Source: Pollutimonas thiosulfatoxidans (GTDB lineage Bacteria > Pseudomonadota > Gammaproteobacteria > Burkholderiales > Burkholderiaceae_B). Taken from it: a DNA stretch of 64,000 bases. Numbering within the stretch: position 1 is the stretch's first letter; each line of letters starts with the position of its first letter. The notes beneath the pieces were generated by a model, which did no database searches, was not told the DNA's origin, and saw nothing but the letters and a program-made list of their open reading frames with translations. The stretch lies in the NCBI RefSeq assembly GCF_004022565.1, contig NZ_CP022987.1, positions 3,100,001 to 3,164,000 of the forward strand. The letters run 5' to 3'. Shown here piece by piece: positions 25,811 through 35,326 of the stretch. The position numbers and the translations under genes were made by a program.

Positions 25811-28800
25811 ACAACGAGTTCACCTGTGCCCAGTCTGGCTTACCGCATTGCTGGGCGCCGGCATTACGCTGGCCCTGGCGGCATCGTTTCCGACGGAGGA
25901 ATCGCTGTCCCGCCGGGTTGCGGCTTCCCCGCCGTCGGCATTGTCGGTGGCATATCTCGAAGGTTTGTTGCGCGTGCGACCCGACACGCCGATGTATTTG
26001 AATGCACTGGCTGTTCAGCATCTTAAATTGGGTCAATGGGATGCCGCCTTCCAGATCGCCGATCGCTTGCAAGGCATGGGCGGTGATGAAGACGCTCGCC
26101 GCCAGGCCTTGCTTTTGCAAGCCGTAGCAAGCGAGCAGTGGGCCTATGGCTATGCGCAAACAGACCCACGCCGGGCCGAAGCGCTGAAACACGTAAGGCT
26201 GGCCTTGGAAAAAGCAATTGAATACACCTGGGATGTCGAAACGCTGGCAAGCCTGGCAGAAAAAGCGCGGGACGTCGGTGCCTACCAAATCGTCGAGCGC
26301 TTGTACGGCAAGCTCGCCGAGGCAGACACGGCCCATGCCCAGGAGTGGCATGAAAAGCTGGCACAGGCGGCGCTTGCGCGCAACGGCGAGATAGAAGCGG
26401 CCAAGGCATATATCGCGGCATATCATGCCAGCACGACACTTGATGGACAGCGACATTTCTTCTTGAGTGCCTTGCACACGCTGGTCGCAGCGAATGCGGT
26501 GGACCAGGCTTGTGAACTGGGTCATGCCAATCTGGGCGAACTACAGGCGGACAGAGCCACCCTGCGCTATATGCTGGTGCTGGCACGACAGGCTGACCGT
26601 CGCGACCTGATTGCCTATTATGCGCGCGCCTTGCTGCGGGTGGCGGGGCAGACACAGCAAGCCGAGGTCCTGCCACGCATCCATATGATGTACAGCCGCC
26701 CCATGGGCGTACATACCGATGGCGCGGCCGTACATCACATAAGCGCGGTGACCGGGCCCCAAGCTTTCGACAAGCGCGATACGCCCACGGAGTACGAGCT
26801 GGTGTATCAAGCCTTTGTGGAGACCGGCCTGCTGGCCGAAGCCGAGGCGGCCGGACGCCAGGCGCTGGTGGCTGGCGAGCCTGTCAGCCAATGGGCCCCT
26901 CGGCTTGCCGAACTGGCCCTGTGGCGAAATCAGCGCGACAAAGCCTTAGGGTACTGGTTGATGGCAGCCAGGGAACAAAATGACGCGCATGCCTGGGAGC
27001 AGGTCCTGGAGCTGGCTGCGCAGCTAGAGCAGCCCGATGCCTTCATGCATGCCTGGGAGTTTCTGCACCCCGACCAAACAGGCCCGGACGCTATCTGGCA
27101 GGCGCAAGAAGATCTACTGGCCCGCTACATGAAGCTGGCACGCTGGAACTCCGCTCTGGATATCGCCGACGCGCTGCTTGAGAGCAGCCCGGAAGCCGAC
27201 AGACCGCGCCTGTTGCTGCTGCGCGTGACCGCCGCCGAGCAGATTGCCTATCAACATCAGGTGGATGACCCAAAACGCCCGGCCGCGATGGAGGTCTTCC
27301 GCCAGCGACTGGAAGAAGCTGCAGCCTACGATGGCTGGGATGTATCCGGCTTGAGCTGGCTGGCGCAACGGGCGGAGGCGGCAGGGGCGGGTAAGCTACA
27401 GGAACAATGGCTGCAAAAGCTGGTACAGCTGGATGGCGGCAATGCTGTGCAGTGGCAGGCTCAACTTGCCGAGGCCGCGCTGCAGCGGGGCGAGTATGTG
27501 CAGGCAGCCGATGCCTATTTCGATGCGCAGGCGATGGTCAGTGAGCTGGCGGATAAGCGCAAGTACTTTATTGCAGGTCTACAGGCTTATGTCGCCTCCG
27601 GCGACGTCAATCAGGCCTGCATTGCGGCAGAGCGGCACAGGCAAGAGCTGGCCGGCGACCTGGAGACGCTGCGCTACCTTATCGGCCTGGCGCGGCAGGC
27701 CGGGCGGGCAGATCTTTTGGCTGGCTACGCAAGAGAGCTCATCGGAGCCACGCAGAAAGGGTCAGCGGGGGCCCAGGGTAATGCGCCAGGGGCAGGCGGC
27801 CCGGCCCATGCCGAGCGCGCTTCATCGGGCGAATGGCGGGCATATGCCGCGGTGTGGTCTGGCAAGGGGCTGCCTGTTCGCTCCGCCCTTCAATGGTCTG
27901 ACATACAGCCGCGCCGCATATTGGTGTCGGACCCGGGCAGCATGCCTTCCGACGACGACCCGAAGAATCTGGAGTCGGACCTTGATCTTGCGTTCACAGC
28001 GCTGGTTCAAAGCCGGCAGTTGGACGAGGCCGAGACAACTGCCGAGCTAGCCCTGAAGCGCGGCATGGCGCCTACGATATGGTTGCCGCGGCTCGCCCAG
28101 GTGTCTGAATGGAACGGCAAGGCGGAGAAGGCGCTGCACTACTGGCTGCGGTATGCGCTCGAATCGGGCGAGCAGACCGCCTGGGAAAAGGTAGCCGTGA
28201 TGGCCAGGCAGACTAATAACACCACTGTCTATTTGTCCGCAGCCAAGCGTGCCTACGCTCGCAACCCCTCGGACGAGGCGCTTCTGGAAGATCTGGTTGC
28301 CACTTACGAAAAGCTGGGACAGATTGATCAGGGCTTGCAGTATCTGCAAGGCCATGCCCAGGGCAAGCAGCGCGCCAGAGTGTTGGAAGCTTATGCCGGG
28401 TTGGCCGAACGGGCCGGACGTGACAACTTAGCCTTGGATGCGTATGGGGAGCTTTTGGCGGAGCACCCGCAGGCCCCCTTGTACGCCATGCATATCGCCA
28501 TAATCCAACAGCGTAGCGGCCAAAGGCAGGAGGCGATAGAGGTCCTGCGGCGGGTTCGTGATCATGCGGGGCCGGATCCCTTGCACGCTCCGTACTGGCG
28601 GCTGTATGCAGGGCTGGCCCGCGACCTTCATCTGGACGACGAGGCCCATTTTGCCCACCGACAACTCATCTCTTCGGGGGGCGCGACCACGGATGATTTG
28701 CGCCAACTCACATTTTTCTACGCGGACTACCCGGTAGATGCGGGAAGGGCGGCAGAAGCCGAGTTTCGCCAAAACGGCGCGACCGCCGCGTTGCAGTCAG

Positions 28801-30851
28801 CACTGTATTTTTATTCGCAAAGTCCTGCATGGCCGCGTGTCGGGCTCTTGCTGGATGAACTGACACCCGAGCAGCACACAGCATTGGAAAGTACGCCTGA
28901 TATGTTGATAGCGCGGGCCAGCTACTACATTAAAAAGGGCGACCTGGACGCTGCCTTTAGCGATATGCGCAAGGCAGCCCGCTTACCCCATGCAAGCGAT
29001 GACATACGGCTTGCCTATTTGTGGGCGTTGTCGGCATACGGGACGATTCCCGAACTGCGCAGTGCCTTGATGGCATTTCGCGCACATGCCGCAGGCAACT
29101 CCTTGTATTGGGGGCCCTATGCTGCCGGGGAACTACGCCTGGGCAACGCCGCGGCAGCCTCGCAATACTTGCGTCGGGAGGCCGAGCGCAGCGGACATAA
29201 CCCCGTGATTCTTGCGGCGCTGGCTGACGCTGAAGAGTCCGCAGGGCGTCCGGGCCTGGGCCAGAAATTGCGTCTTGAAGCATGGAAGGCATTGCAAAGC
29301 GAACCCTTAGTGCCAGCGCCACAGCACGAAGACCGCCTGCAGCGCGGAATCGAGGAGGCAGAAAGCCGGCGTGTAACGGCAGCCACACTGGGCTCCCGGT
29401 TTGCATTGGCCGATCATCACAAAGCCATGGTCTTCCAGTTGCTGGAAGAAGAGCTCGTCGCAAAGAACGATCAGGCCGTTCGAGTATCCATGCTTGGCGA
29501 TCTGCCCGGCTTGCCGCCGCTCGATGTCGTCATGCAGCCCGAAGAGCCGGCAGACGCCATGAACGCGACCGAGGTGTTTCGCGACGCCGGGGCACCGGTC
29601 ACCGACCGTGTGGCAGTGAAAGCGCTGATCCTGCACTGGGCTTTGGCGGGCCGTCACAACGAACTGGCCCGCGCGTGGCTGACCCGGGAATATAAGGCTG
29701 ATGACCCCGCTCGTATCGATACGCAGGCGTACCTGGCAGCGGAAAGTCGAAACTGGGATGTGGTTGGCGAGCTGGTTCAAAGCGATCGTCTTTCGCCTCA
29801 GGCGAAGCTGAACGCGCTGGTCGCCATGGACCGGATTCCGGAGGCTCAGTCTATTGCTTATCAGTTGGCTGAAGCCGCGCCCGACAGCGACGAGCGGCAT
29901 GCCCAGTTGACGCAGCTTTTGATGCGGACGCCCCAGGCTGTGGGTGTGGATGTCGCCCATGTGTCCACCCACCCGCTGGAGTATCAGGCGACAGCTATTA
30001 GTGGCCGCATGAATCTCACCAGTCGTCTCAGTGCCGACCTCGAAGTCCTTAACAAGCACCAGGAGACGACGGATGCAACACAGTTGGCATGGGTGCCGCG
30101 CAATGACCGCAGCTTGAACCTGACGCTGACTGATATCACGCCGGCGCGTGAACTTGCTTTGACGGTCGGCCATCGAAAGGCGCTGGAGTCCTTCCATACC
30201 GTCAGCTTCATGGCGCAGATCAATCCCTACGGCACTTTCCGGCCGGCAATTTTCATCGGCCGCAATCAGCCCACTTATCTGTCTCAAAGTTTGCAGGTGG
30301 GCGGCATCAAGGACTTGGCGCGAATCACGCTGGACTGGTCGCCCGAGTCTCGCTGGTTTGTGCACGCGAGTGTGGAGGCGCTACGCCTATACAGCCAGGA
30401 ACGAGAAAGCTTGGGTCACGGCTATGTCTTCAACACAGAAGCCGGTGTGCGCCTGCCCCCTTTGCTACCGGATCTGAACGTAAGGGGCGTGTTTGAGCGT
30501 GGCTCATTCTCGGCCAAGGATACCTTGGTGCCTGGCTTCTCGCGACTTATGCCTGATGGCCAAGCGCCCTTGTCGTCGGTGATCATGCCGCAAAGCTACA
30601 CCCGGTATGGCGTGGTCGTGGGTTTTGGGGCATCGAACCCCAATTCATTTGGCCCGTCCTGGCGGCCCTATGCTGATGTCGGCCTGGTTCGAGACAGCAA
30701 TCAAGGCTGGGGTCCGATGGTAGCAATAGGCTTGAGTGGACCGGTGCTCGGAAAAGACCGTCTCAGTCTCTTCTACCAGTACGAAAACGCCGCCGGCGAC
30801 GGTACACGTTCATCCAGGCAGATAGGCCTGACTTACCGCTTGTTTTTCTGA
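25803..30851 (+). CDS. pelB: PelB, TPR scaffold and outer-membrane Pel export porin
   Basis: 1682 residues, starting with GTG eight bases inside pelA. One N-terminal membrane helix (VWLTALLGAGITLALAASF) is followed by a very long TPR region (~50-1290) and a C-terminal beta-barrel ending LTYRLFF with terminal Phe. In Pseudomonas PelB (~1190 residues) the periplasmic TPRs bind PelA and the barrel exports Pel with PelC. The extra ~490 residues here come mostly from an internal duplication: ~76-444 and ~445-838 align along their whole length (for example DQACELGHANLGELQ with NQACIAAERHRQELA, and RYMLVLARQADRRDLIAYYAR with RYLIGLARQAGRADLL). Confidence 0.93.
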   Translation: MAKQRVHLCPVWLTALLGAGITLALAASFPTEESLSRRVAASPPSALSVAYLEGLLRVRPDTPMYLNALAVQHLKLGQWDAAFQIADRLQGMGGDEDARRQALLLQAVASEQWAYGYAQTDPRRAEALKHVRLALEKAIEYTWDVETLASLAEKARDVGAYQIVERLYGKLAEADTAHAQEWHEKLAQAALARNGEIEAAKAYIAAYHASTTLDGQRHFFLSALHTLVAANAVDQACELGHANLGELQADRATLRYMLVLARQADRRDLIAYYARALLRVAGQTQQAEVLPRIHMMYSRPMGVHTDGAAVHHISAVTGPQAFDKRDTPTEYELVYQAFVETGLLAEAEAAGRQALVAGEPVSQWAPRLAELALWRNQRDKALGYWLMAAREQNDAHAWEQVLELAAQLEQPDAFMHAWEFLHPDQTGPDAIWQAQEDLLARYMKLARWNSALDIADALLESSPEADRPRLLLLRVTAAEQIAYQHQVDDPKRPAAMEVFRQRLEEAAAYDGWDVSGLSWLAQRAEAAGAGKLQEQWLQKLVQLDGGNAVQWQAQLAEAALQRGEYVQAADAYFDAQAMVSELADKRKYFIAGLQAYVASGDVNQACIAAERHRQELAGDLETLRYLIGLARQAGRADLLAGYARELIGATQKGSAGAQGNAPGAGGPAHAERASSGEWRAYAAVWSGKGLPVRSALQWSDIQPRRILVSDPGSMPSDDDPKNLESDLDLAFTALVQSRQLDEAETTAELALKRGMAPTIWLPRLAQVSEWNGKAEKALHYWLRYALESGEQTAWEKVAVMARQTNNTTVYLSAAKRAYARNPSDEALLEDLVATYEKLGQIDQGLQYLQGHAQGKQRARVLEAYAGLAERAGRDNLALDAYGELLAEHPQAPLYAMHIAIIQQRSGQRQEAIEVLRRVRDHAGPDPLHAPYWRLYAGLARDLHLDDEAHFAHRQLISSGGATTDDLRQLTFFYADYPVDAGRAAEAEFRQNGATAALQSALYFYSQSPAWPRVGLLLDELTPEQHTALESTPDMLIARASYYIKKGDLDAAFSDMRKAARLPHASDDIRLAYLWALSAYGTIPELRSALMAFRAHAAGNSLYWGPYAAGELRLGNAAAASQYLRREAERSGHNPVILAALADAEESAGRPGLGQKLRLEAWKALQSEPLVPAPQHEDRLQRGIEEAESRRVTAATLGSRFALADHHKAMVFQLLEEELVAKNDQAVRVSMLGDLPGLPPLDVVMQPEEPADAMNATEVFRDAGAPVTDRVAVKALILHWALAGRHNELARAWLTREYKADDPARIDTQAYLAAESRNWDVVGELVQSDRLSPQAKLNALVAMDRIPEAQSIAYQLAEAAPDSDERHAQLTQLLMRTPQAVGVDVAHVSTHPLEYQATAISGRMNLTSRLSADLEVLNKHQETTDATQLAWVPRNDRSLNLTLTDITPARELALTVGHRKALESFHTVSFMAQINPYGTFRPAIFIGRNQPTYLSQSLQVGGIKDLARITLDWSPESRWFVHASVEALRLYSQERESLGHGYVFNTEAGVRLPPLLPDLNVRGVFERGSFSAKDTLVPGFSRLMPDGQAPLSSVIMPQSYTRYGVVVGFGASNPNSFGPSWRPYADVGLVRDSNQGWGPMVAIGLSGPVLGKDRLSLFYQYENAAGDGTRSSRQIGLTYRLFF
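26028..27134 (+). repeat. PelB internal duplication, copy 1
   Basis: Codes for PelB residues ~76-444, TPR-type helices. Diverged in-frame tandem copy of the following segment; marker peptides are LGQWDAAFQIADRL, VDQACELG and KALGYWLMAA. Recognised at protein level; DNA identity is clearly lower. Confidence 0.7.
27135..28320 (+). repeat. PelB internal duplication, copy 2
   Basis: Codes for PelB residues ~445-838. Marker peptides matching copy 1 are LARWNSALDIADAL, VNQACIAA and KALHYWLRYA. It carries an extra ~25-residue Gly/Ala-rich insertion (about 657-680) not present in copy 1. Confidence 0.7.
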
Positions 30852-30866
30852 TTAGGGAGCAACAAT

Positions 30867-31403
30867 ATGAAGATGCAAATCAAAGCGCGGTGCAACAGAT
30901 GGGCTGGATTAGCAGCGCTGTTGGCGCTCAGCGCATGTTCCAGTACGCAAGTCGGGCTAGCGCCATCATGGACGCAACTGAACAAGCTTGCCCTGGTACC
31001 TTTAAGCAATTACACCGAGACCCCCGGCGCAGCGCTGGGAGCGCAAAGCATCGCACAGAATCTGTTGCATCAAAAGGGCTTTACGCAGCTTGCCACTTAT
31101 CCCTTCAGTGATTCAGCAGGAACCTACTTGTTGAACAACACCGATCAGCAGCGCGCGCAGGCTTTGGAGTGGGCACGTGATGCGGGCGCTCAATATGCCT
31201 TGACTGGTGCAGTGCAAGAGTGGCGGTACAAGGTCGGGATAGACGGGGAGCCGGTCGTCGGGCTGTCGTTCGATGTCGTTGATTTAAATACCGGTGAGGT
31301 GGTCTGGAGTGCAATGGGCAGTCGTAGCGGCTGGAGCCGCTCGACGCTTGCCGGCGTCGGTCATGATCTGATCAGTCAGCTTCTTGCACCTATTCAACCG
31401 TGA
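30867..31403 (+). CDS. pelC: PelC, outer-membrane lipoprotein of the Pel export complex
   Basis: 178 residues with a lipoprotein signal ending in LSAC (lipidated C24) and a compact domain like Pseudomonas PelC (172 residues): LNKLALVPLSNYTETPGA and VGLSFDVVDLNTGEVVWS. PelC forms a dodecameric ring on the periplasmic face of the outer membrane that guides the cationic polymer to the PelB pore. GGAG precedes the ATG. The stop overlaps pelD by four bases (GTGA). Confidence 0.88.
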   Translation: MKMQIKARCNRWAGLAALLALSACSSTQVGLAPSWTQLNKLALVPLSNYTETPGAALGAQSIAQNLLHQKGFTQLATYPFSDSAGTYLLNNTDQQRAQALEWARDAGAQYALTGAVQEWRYKVGIDGEPVVGLSFDVVDLNTGEVVWSAMGSRSGWSRSTLAGVGHDLISQLLAPIQP

Positions 31404-32785
31404 GCGACGCCATCATGAACACTGTCACCCTGTCTACCGACACCGGTCGACGCACCACCGCTGATTCCGCTGGCCGCGAAAGCCGCTATCTCGCCATCGT
31501 CGCACCGAATGGTTTACGAGGCTTTGCAGTCGTGGAGGTCTTGGCAGGGATGGCAGTGGCTTTGGGGCTGAGCTATGTTTTGCGACCGGGTGATCCGCTA
31601 CTGATCGACTCTCCGTATCCGTGGTTGTGGCTGCTGGCGACGATTTTTGCATTGCGCTATGGCGCCTTGCTGGGCGTCGTGGCCGGTCTGTGCATCCTGG
31701 CTACCGCGTGGCTGCTCTATGACCCGGCCAAGTACTCGATTCCCACGGTCCTGTTTGCAGGCGGCATGATACAGCTGGTTGTGGCCGGGCACTGTAGCGA
31801 CCTGTGGAGAGGACGTTTACGGCGTTTGAGCGCCGCAAACGACTATCTGGATGACAGGCTGGGCTCGCTTATTACCAGTCATTATCTGTTGTGTGCGTCA
31901 CACGAGCATATGGAAAGGGAGATGCTGGGACGCCCGGTGACGCTACGCGATGCCGTCGCACAATTGCGTGAGGCGGGCCGCGCGATGCAGGGCTCGGAGG
32001 AAGCTCCCGGTATGCAGCAATTGCTGGAATACGCGGCCAGCGTATGCAGCGTAGATCAGGCCGCAATTTTCCGGGCGACGGGCGACGGTCTGGCCGCAGA
32101 CGCACTGGCCTCGATAGGCGCGGACTTTCCGTTGGAGCCTGAGGACTCCCTGTTGGTCGCCTGCCTGGAGACTCATCAGCTTACCCATTTGCGCTCGCCT
32201 GATTGCCAAAGCAGTGCATATATTGCCTGTGTTCCCATTGTCGCTCACGACAGAGGACTGGTTGCCGTGCTGGTGGTGCGCAGTATGCCGTTTCTGGCGC
32301 TGACCACAGAAAATCTTCAGCTGCTGCGCACTTTGTCCAATTACTACGTCGACGGCTGGAGCCAGACCGCTTCTGTCAAAGGCATCCGTCAGCATGTACC
32401 AGCTTGCCCGGATGAGTTTGCGCTCGAGCTCGGGCGGCTGGCGCGCGTGTCGGATGAGGCAGGGATACCCTCTACGCTAATGGCATTCAGGTTCCCGCAG
32501 GCTGCGGCTTATCAATCCGCAATCGATATCCTGCGCAGCGAACGGCGCAGCCTGGATCTGATCTGGGTACACGCAAGCGACCAGGCTTCCATTGTTTTCG
32601 TGCTGCTCCCGCTGACCGATACCTTAGCGGCCCATGCTTACCGTTTACGCATGCAGCGAGAATGTCAGGTCCGGCTCGGCCTCGACCTGGACGGCATGGG
32701 TGTACGCGTGGACGCGCTTGCGGTGCCCGTCCAGGCTCCTGGCCTCGCGCTGCGCCACCTGCTGTACCGAGGTCAGCATGACTAG
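31400..32785 (+). CDS. pelD: PelD, inner-membrane c-di-GMP receptor
   Basis: 461 residues. Four hydrophobic segments lie at ~40-140, then a coiled region, a GAF domain (~190-330) and a degenerate GGDEF-like domain. The I-site-like RxxD is R383-S-L-D386; Pseudomonas PelD binds c-di-GMP through R367xxD370 plus R402. Binding switches Pel synthesis on after translation. The GTG start overlaps the pelC stop; an ATG five codons later is an alternative. It ends eight bases inside pelE. Confidence 0.92.
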   Translation: MSDAIMNTVTLSTDTGRRTTADSAGRESRYLAIVAPNGLRGFAVVEVLAGMAVALGLSYVLRPGDPLLIDSPYPWLWLLATIFALRYGALLGVVAGLCILATAWLLYDPAKYSIPTVLFAGGMIQLVVAGHCSDLWRGRLRRLSAANDYLDDRLGSLITSHYLLCASHEHMEREMLGRPVTLRDAVAQLREAGRAMQGSEEAPGMQQLLEYAASVCSVDQAAIFRATGDGLAADALASIGADFPLEPEDSLLVACLETHQLTHLRSPDCQSSAYIACVPIVAHDRGLVAVLVVRSMPFLALTTENLQLLRTLSNYYVDGWSQTASVKGIRQHVPACPDEFALELGRLARVSDEAGIPSTLMAFRFPQAAAYQSAIDILRSERRSLDLIWVHASDQASIVFVLLPLTDTLAAHAYRLRMQRECQVRLGLDLDGMGVRVDALAVPVQAPGLALRHLLYRGQHD

Positions 32786-33782
32786 AGCGCTATTGTTCTT
32801 CTTGCTGGGGGCCTTGGCATTGATGTTGCAGGGCATGGCGCTATTTCGCTTCGCAGAATTTCTTGATGCTCAGCGGCTGTTGGTGGAGAGCGCGTTATGG
32901 CAACTGGGGGCGGCTCTCGCCGCCGGTTGCTGGATGGCCAACATGGGGACCACGCAACATCATGGGCAATGGCGCAGCTTGTTTGTGCATGGCTTTCTGC
33001 TCTGCCTTTTGCTTCCGATCGTGGGGCAGGCCATCATTGCCTCCACGGCTCTGGGCATAGTGTTCATGCCGCCTGTCCGGCGCGTACCGCTGGTTCAGTT
33101 CGTACCGCGACCGCGGGTTGTCCCCAGCCTGATACGGCAGGTCACTTACGGGGCGGGATTGCGCTTGCTGGGTCGATTGCGCGATGTCCGCTTGTCGGCC
33201 GATGAACGCTTGCAAGCCATGGTTGGGCTGCGCGAACTGCCCTCAAATGTAAGTGGCGGACTGTTGCGGAAGCTGTTGTCCGACCCGGTCGAAGAGATTC
33301 GCCTGCTTGCCTATGGCATCTTCGACGCGGCGGAAAATCGTATCCGTCAGGAAATCCTCATCGCCCGCCAGTTGCTGGACGAGTCCGAGTCCGACAGCGA
33401 ACATGCGCAGCTTGCCGGGCGGCTGGCCGAGCTGCATTGGGAGCTTGTTTATCAAAATCTCGTACACGGCGAGCTACGGCAATTCACCTTGCGCTGTGTG
33501 CGCCAATATGCGCACGAGGCACTGATGCGCAATGCGAAACAGGCCAATTTGTGGTATTTGCTTGGCCGCAGCGCGTTGATCGAATCCGAGCCCGAACAGG
33601 CCCGCGAGTATCTGGCGCGCGCTCAGGAACACGGCTTTCCGGCTCATCGATTGGCGGCCTGGCTGGCCGAAACAGATTTCCAGCAAGGCCAGTACGCCGC
33701 CGTTCCGCGTAGCCTGAGTGCCCTCAAGGGCATTGCCACCCCGTCGCCCTACGAGCCCGTCAAGAGGTATTGGTTCACATGA
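32778..33782 (+). CDS. pelE: PelE, inner-membrane Pel synthase component
   Basis: 334 residues (Pseudomonas PelE ~329). Two N-terminal membrane helices (ALLFFLLGALALMLQGMALF and LFVHGFLLCLLLPIVGQAII) are followed by a cytoplasmic TPR-like helical domain with LWYLLGRSALIESEPEQAREYL. PelE joins PelD, PelF and PelG in the cytoplasmic-membrane synthase and is thought to recruit PelF. GAGGT precedes the ATG. The stop overlaps pelF in an ATGA junction. Confidence 0.88.
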   Translation: MTRALLFFLLGALALMLQGMALFRFAEFLDAQRLLVESALWQLGAALAAGCWMANMGTTQHHGQWRSLFVHGFLLCLLLPIVGQAIIASTALGIVFMPPVRRVPLVQFVPRPRVVPSLIRQVTYGAGLRLLGRLRDVRLSADERLQAMVGLRELPSNVSGGLLRKLLSDPVEEIRLLAYGIFDAAENRIRQEILIARQLLDESESDSEHAQLAGRLAELHWELVYQNLVHGELRQFTLRCVRQYAHEALMRNAKQANLWYLLGRSALIESEPEQAREYLARAQEHGFPAHRLAAWLAETDFQQGQYAAVPRSLSALKGIATPSPYEPVKRYWFT

Positions 33783-35326
33783 ACATCACCGATCGCAAGG
33801 CCAAATCCGCGGACATCGCGCTATTGCTGGAAGGGACTTTTCCCTATGTGCGGGGCGGTGTATCGGCCTGGGTGCACCAGATGATACATAGCTTCCCGCA
33901 GTATCGATTTGCGGTGGTCTTTATTGGCGGGCGGCGTGAAGATTATGGCAAGCCACAGTACGAATTGCCGCCCAACGTCGTTCACTTCGAAGAGCACTTC
34001 ATTCATGAACTGCGGGCGACGCCATCATCGCCCAAGCATAAGGCCAGCGCCGGCAGTAAGCAGCGGATGGTTCAACTGCATGATCAGTTTCGATCAGAGT
34101 CATGCCCGGGTGCACTGGGGCGCGTGCTGCACGACATACTGCCTGCGATGCGGCCCGGCGAGGACCTGGACGAAGCGCAGTTTTTGCATGGCCGTCATGC
34201 CTGGGACTTCATTGCCGAGCGCTACGATGAGCATTGTACCGACCCATCGTTCACTGATTATTTTTGGACGGTGCGTATGATACACGGCCCGTTGTGGCAA
34301 CTGGCCCAGATCGCGGAGCAGCTTATTCCGGTCAGGCTTTACCACACCGTTTCAACCGGTTATGCGGGCCTGCTGGGCGCCATGCTGCGCCATCGAAACA
34401 AAGTGCCATTGGTGGTGTCCGAGCACGGCATCTATACCAAAGAGCGCAAAATCGATCTGCTGCAAAGTCAATGGATACATGACAACCGCGGACTGATCGA
34501 GCGGGATATTTCTCAGTTGGGATATTTTCAGGATCTATGGCTGCGGTTTTTCGTGGCCATGGGGCGGATGTGCTACGACGCGGCCGACGAGATCATTGCT
34601 CTCTACGAGGGCAACCGCCAGCGGCAAATACGGGACGGGGCGCCGGAGGAGAAGACACGCAGTATTCCCAATGGCATTTCCATTGCCCGGTTCGAGCCTC
34701 TGCGCAGCCTGCGGCCTGCCCATATCCCCAAGGTGGTCGCATTGATCGGTCGGGTGGTCCCCATCAAGGACATCAAGACCTTCATACGCTCGATGTATAT
34801 CGCCTGGCGCAACGATCCAGAAATCGAAGCCTGGATAGTCGGCCCTCAGGACGAAGACCCCGCCTATGCAGGCGAGTGCCGCGACCTATTGGCCAGCCTG
34901 GGGATGCAGTCTCATATCCATTTCAAGGGTTTCCAGAAGATAGACGAGCTCATGCCACAGATCGGTCTTGTCGCGTTGAGCTCCATCAGCGAAGGTTTGC
35001 CACTGGTCATACTCGAGGCTATGGCTTCTGGCGTGCCCGTGGTCGCGACGGATGTGGGTTCGTGCCGTCAACTGATACAGGGCCGCAGCGACGCTGACCG
35101 CGCGCTCGGCGAGGCGGGTGCAGTAGTCCAAATCGCAGACGCGGATCAGTTCGCCCTTGCCGTTCTGGGCTTGCTTCATGATCCTGAGCGCTGGGCAGCG
35201 GCTCAAGCGGCTGGGATAACACGCGTAGAATGTTATTACGCGGACAGCCTGATGCGGGAAAGCTACGAAAGCGTCTACGCCAATCTTTTGAGCTATCGTC
35301 GCGATCGCGCGATGGAGGAAGATTGA
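33779..35326 (+). CDS. pelF: PelF, GT4 glycosyltransferase making Pel
   Basis: 515 residues, close to the ~507 of Pseudomonas PelF. The opening DIALLLEGTFPYVRGGVSAWVHQ is the PelF signature, and the donor-binding EX7E motif is EGLPLVILE. This soluble cytoplasmic enzyme polymerises UDP-activated GalNAc/GlcNAc. GAGGT eight bases upstream supports the ATG overlapping the pelE stop. It ends one base into pelG. Confidence 0.96.
   Translation: MNITDRKAKSADIALLLEGTFPYVRGGVSAWVHQMIHSFPQYRFAVVFIGGRREDYGKPQYELPPNVVHFEEHFIHELRATPSSPKHKASAGSKQRMVQLHDQFRSESCPGALGRVLHDILPAMRPGEDLDEAQFLHGRHAWDFIAERYDEHCTDPSFTDYFWTVRMIHGPLWQLAQIAEQLIPVRLYHTVSTGYAGLLGAMLRHRNKVPLVVSEHGIYTKERKIDLLQSQWIHDNRGLIERDISQLGYFQDLWLRFFVAMGRMCYDAADEIIALYEGNRQRQIRDGAPEEKTRSIPNGISIARFEPLRSLRPAHIPKVVALIGRVVPIKDIKTFIRSMYIAWRNDPEIEAWIVGPQDEDPAYAGECRDLLASLGMQSHIHFKGFQKIDELMPQIGLVALSSISEGLPLVILEAMASGVPVVATDVGSCRQLIQGRSDADRALGEAGAVVQIADADQFALAVLGLLHDPERWAAAQAAGITRVECYYADSLMRESYESVYANLLSYRRDRAMEED

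Noticed and set aside
29307..30365. 352-codon open frame antisense to pelB
   Set aside because: Composition and position show it to be a shadow of pelB; no family resemblance.
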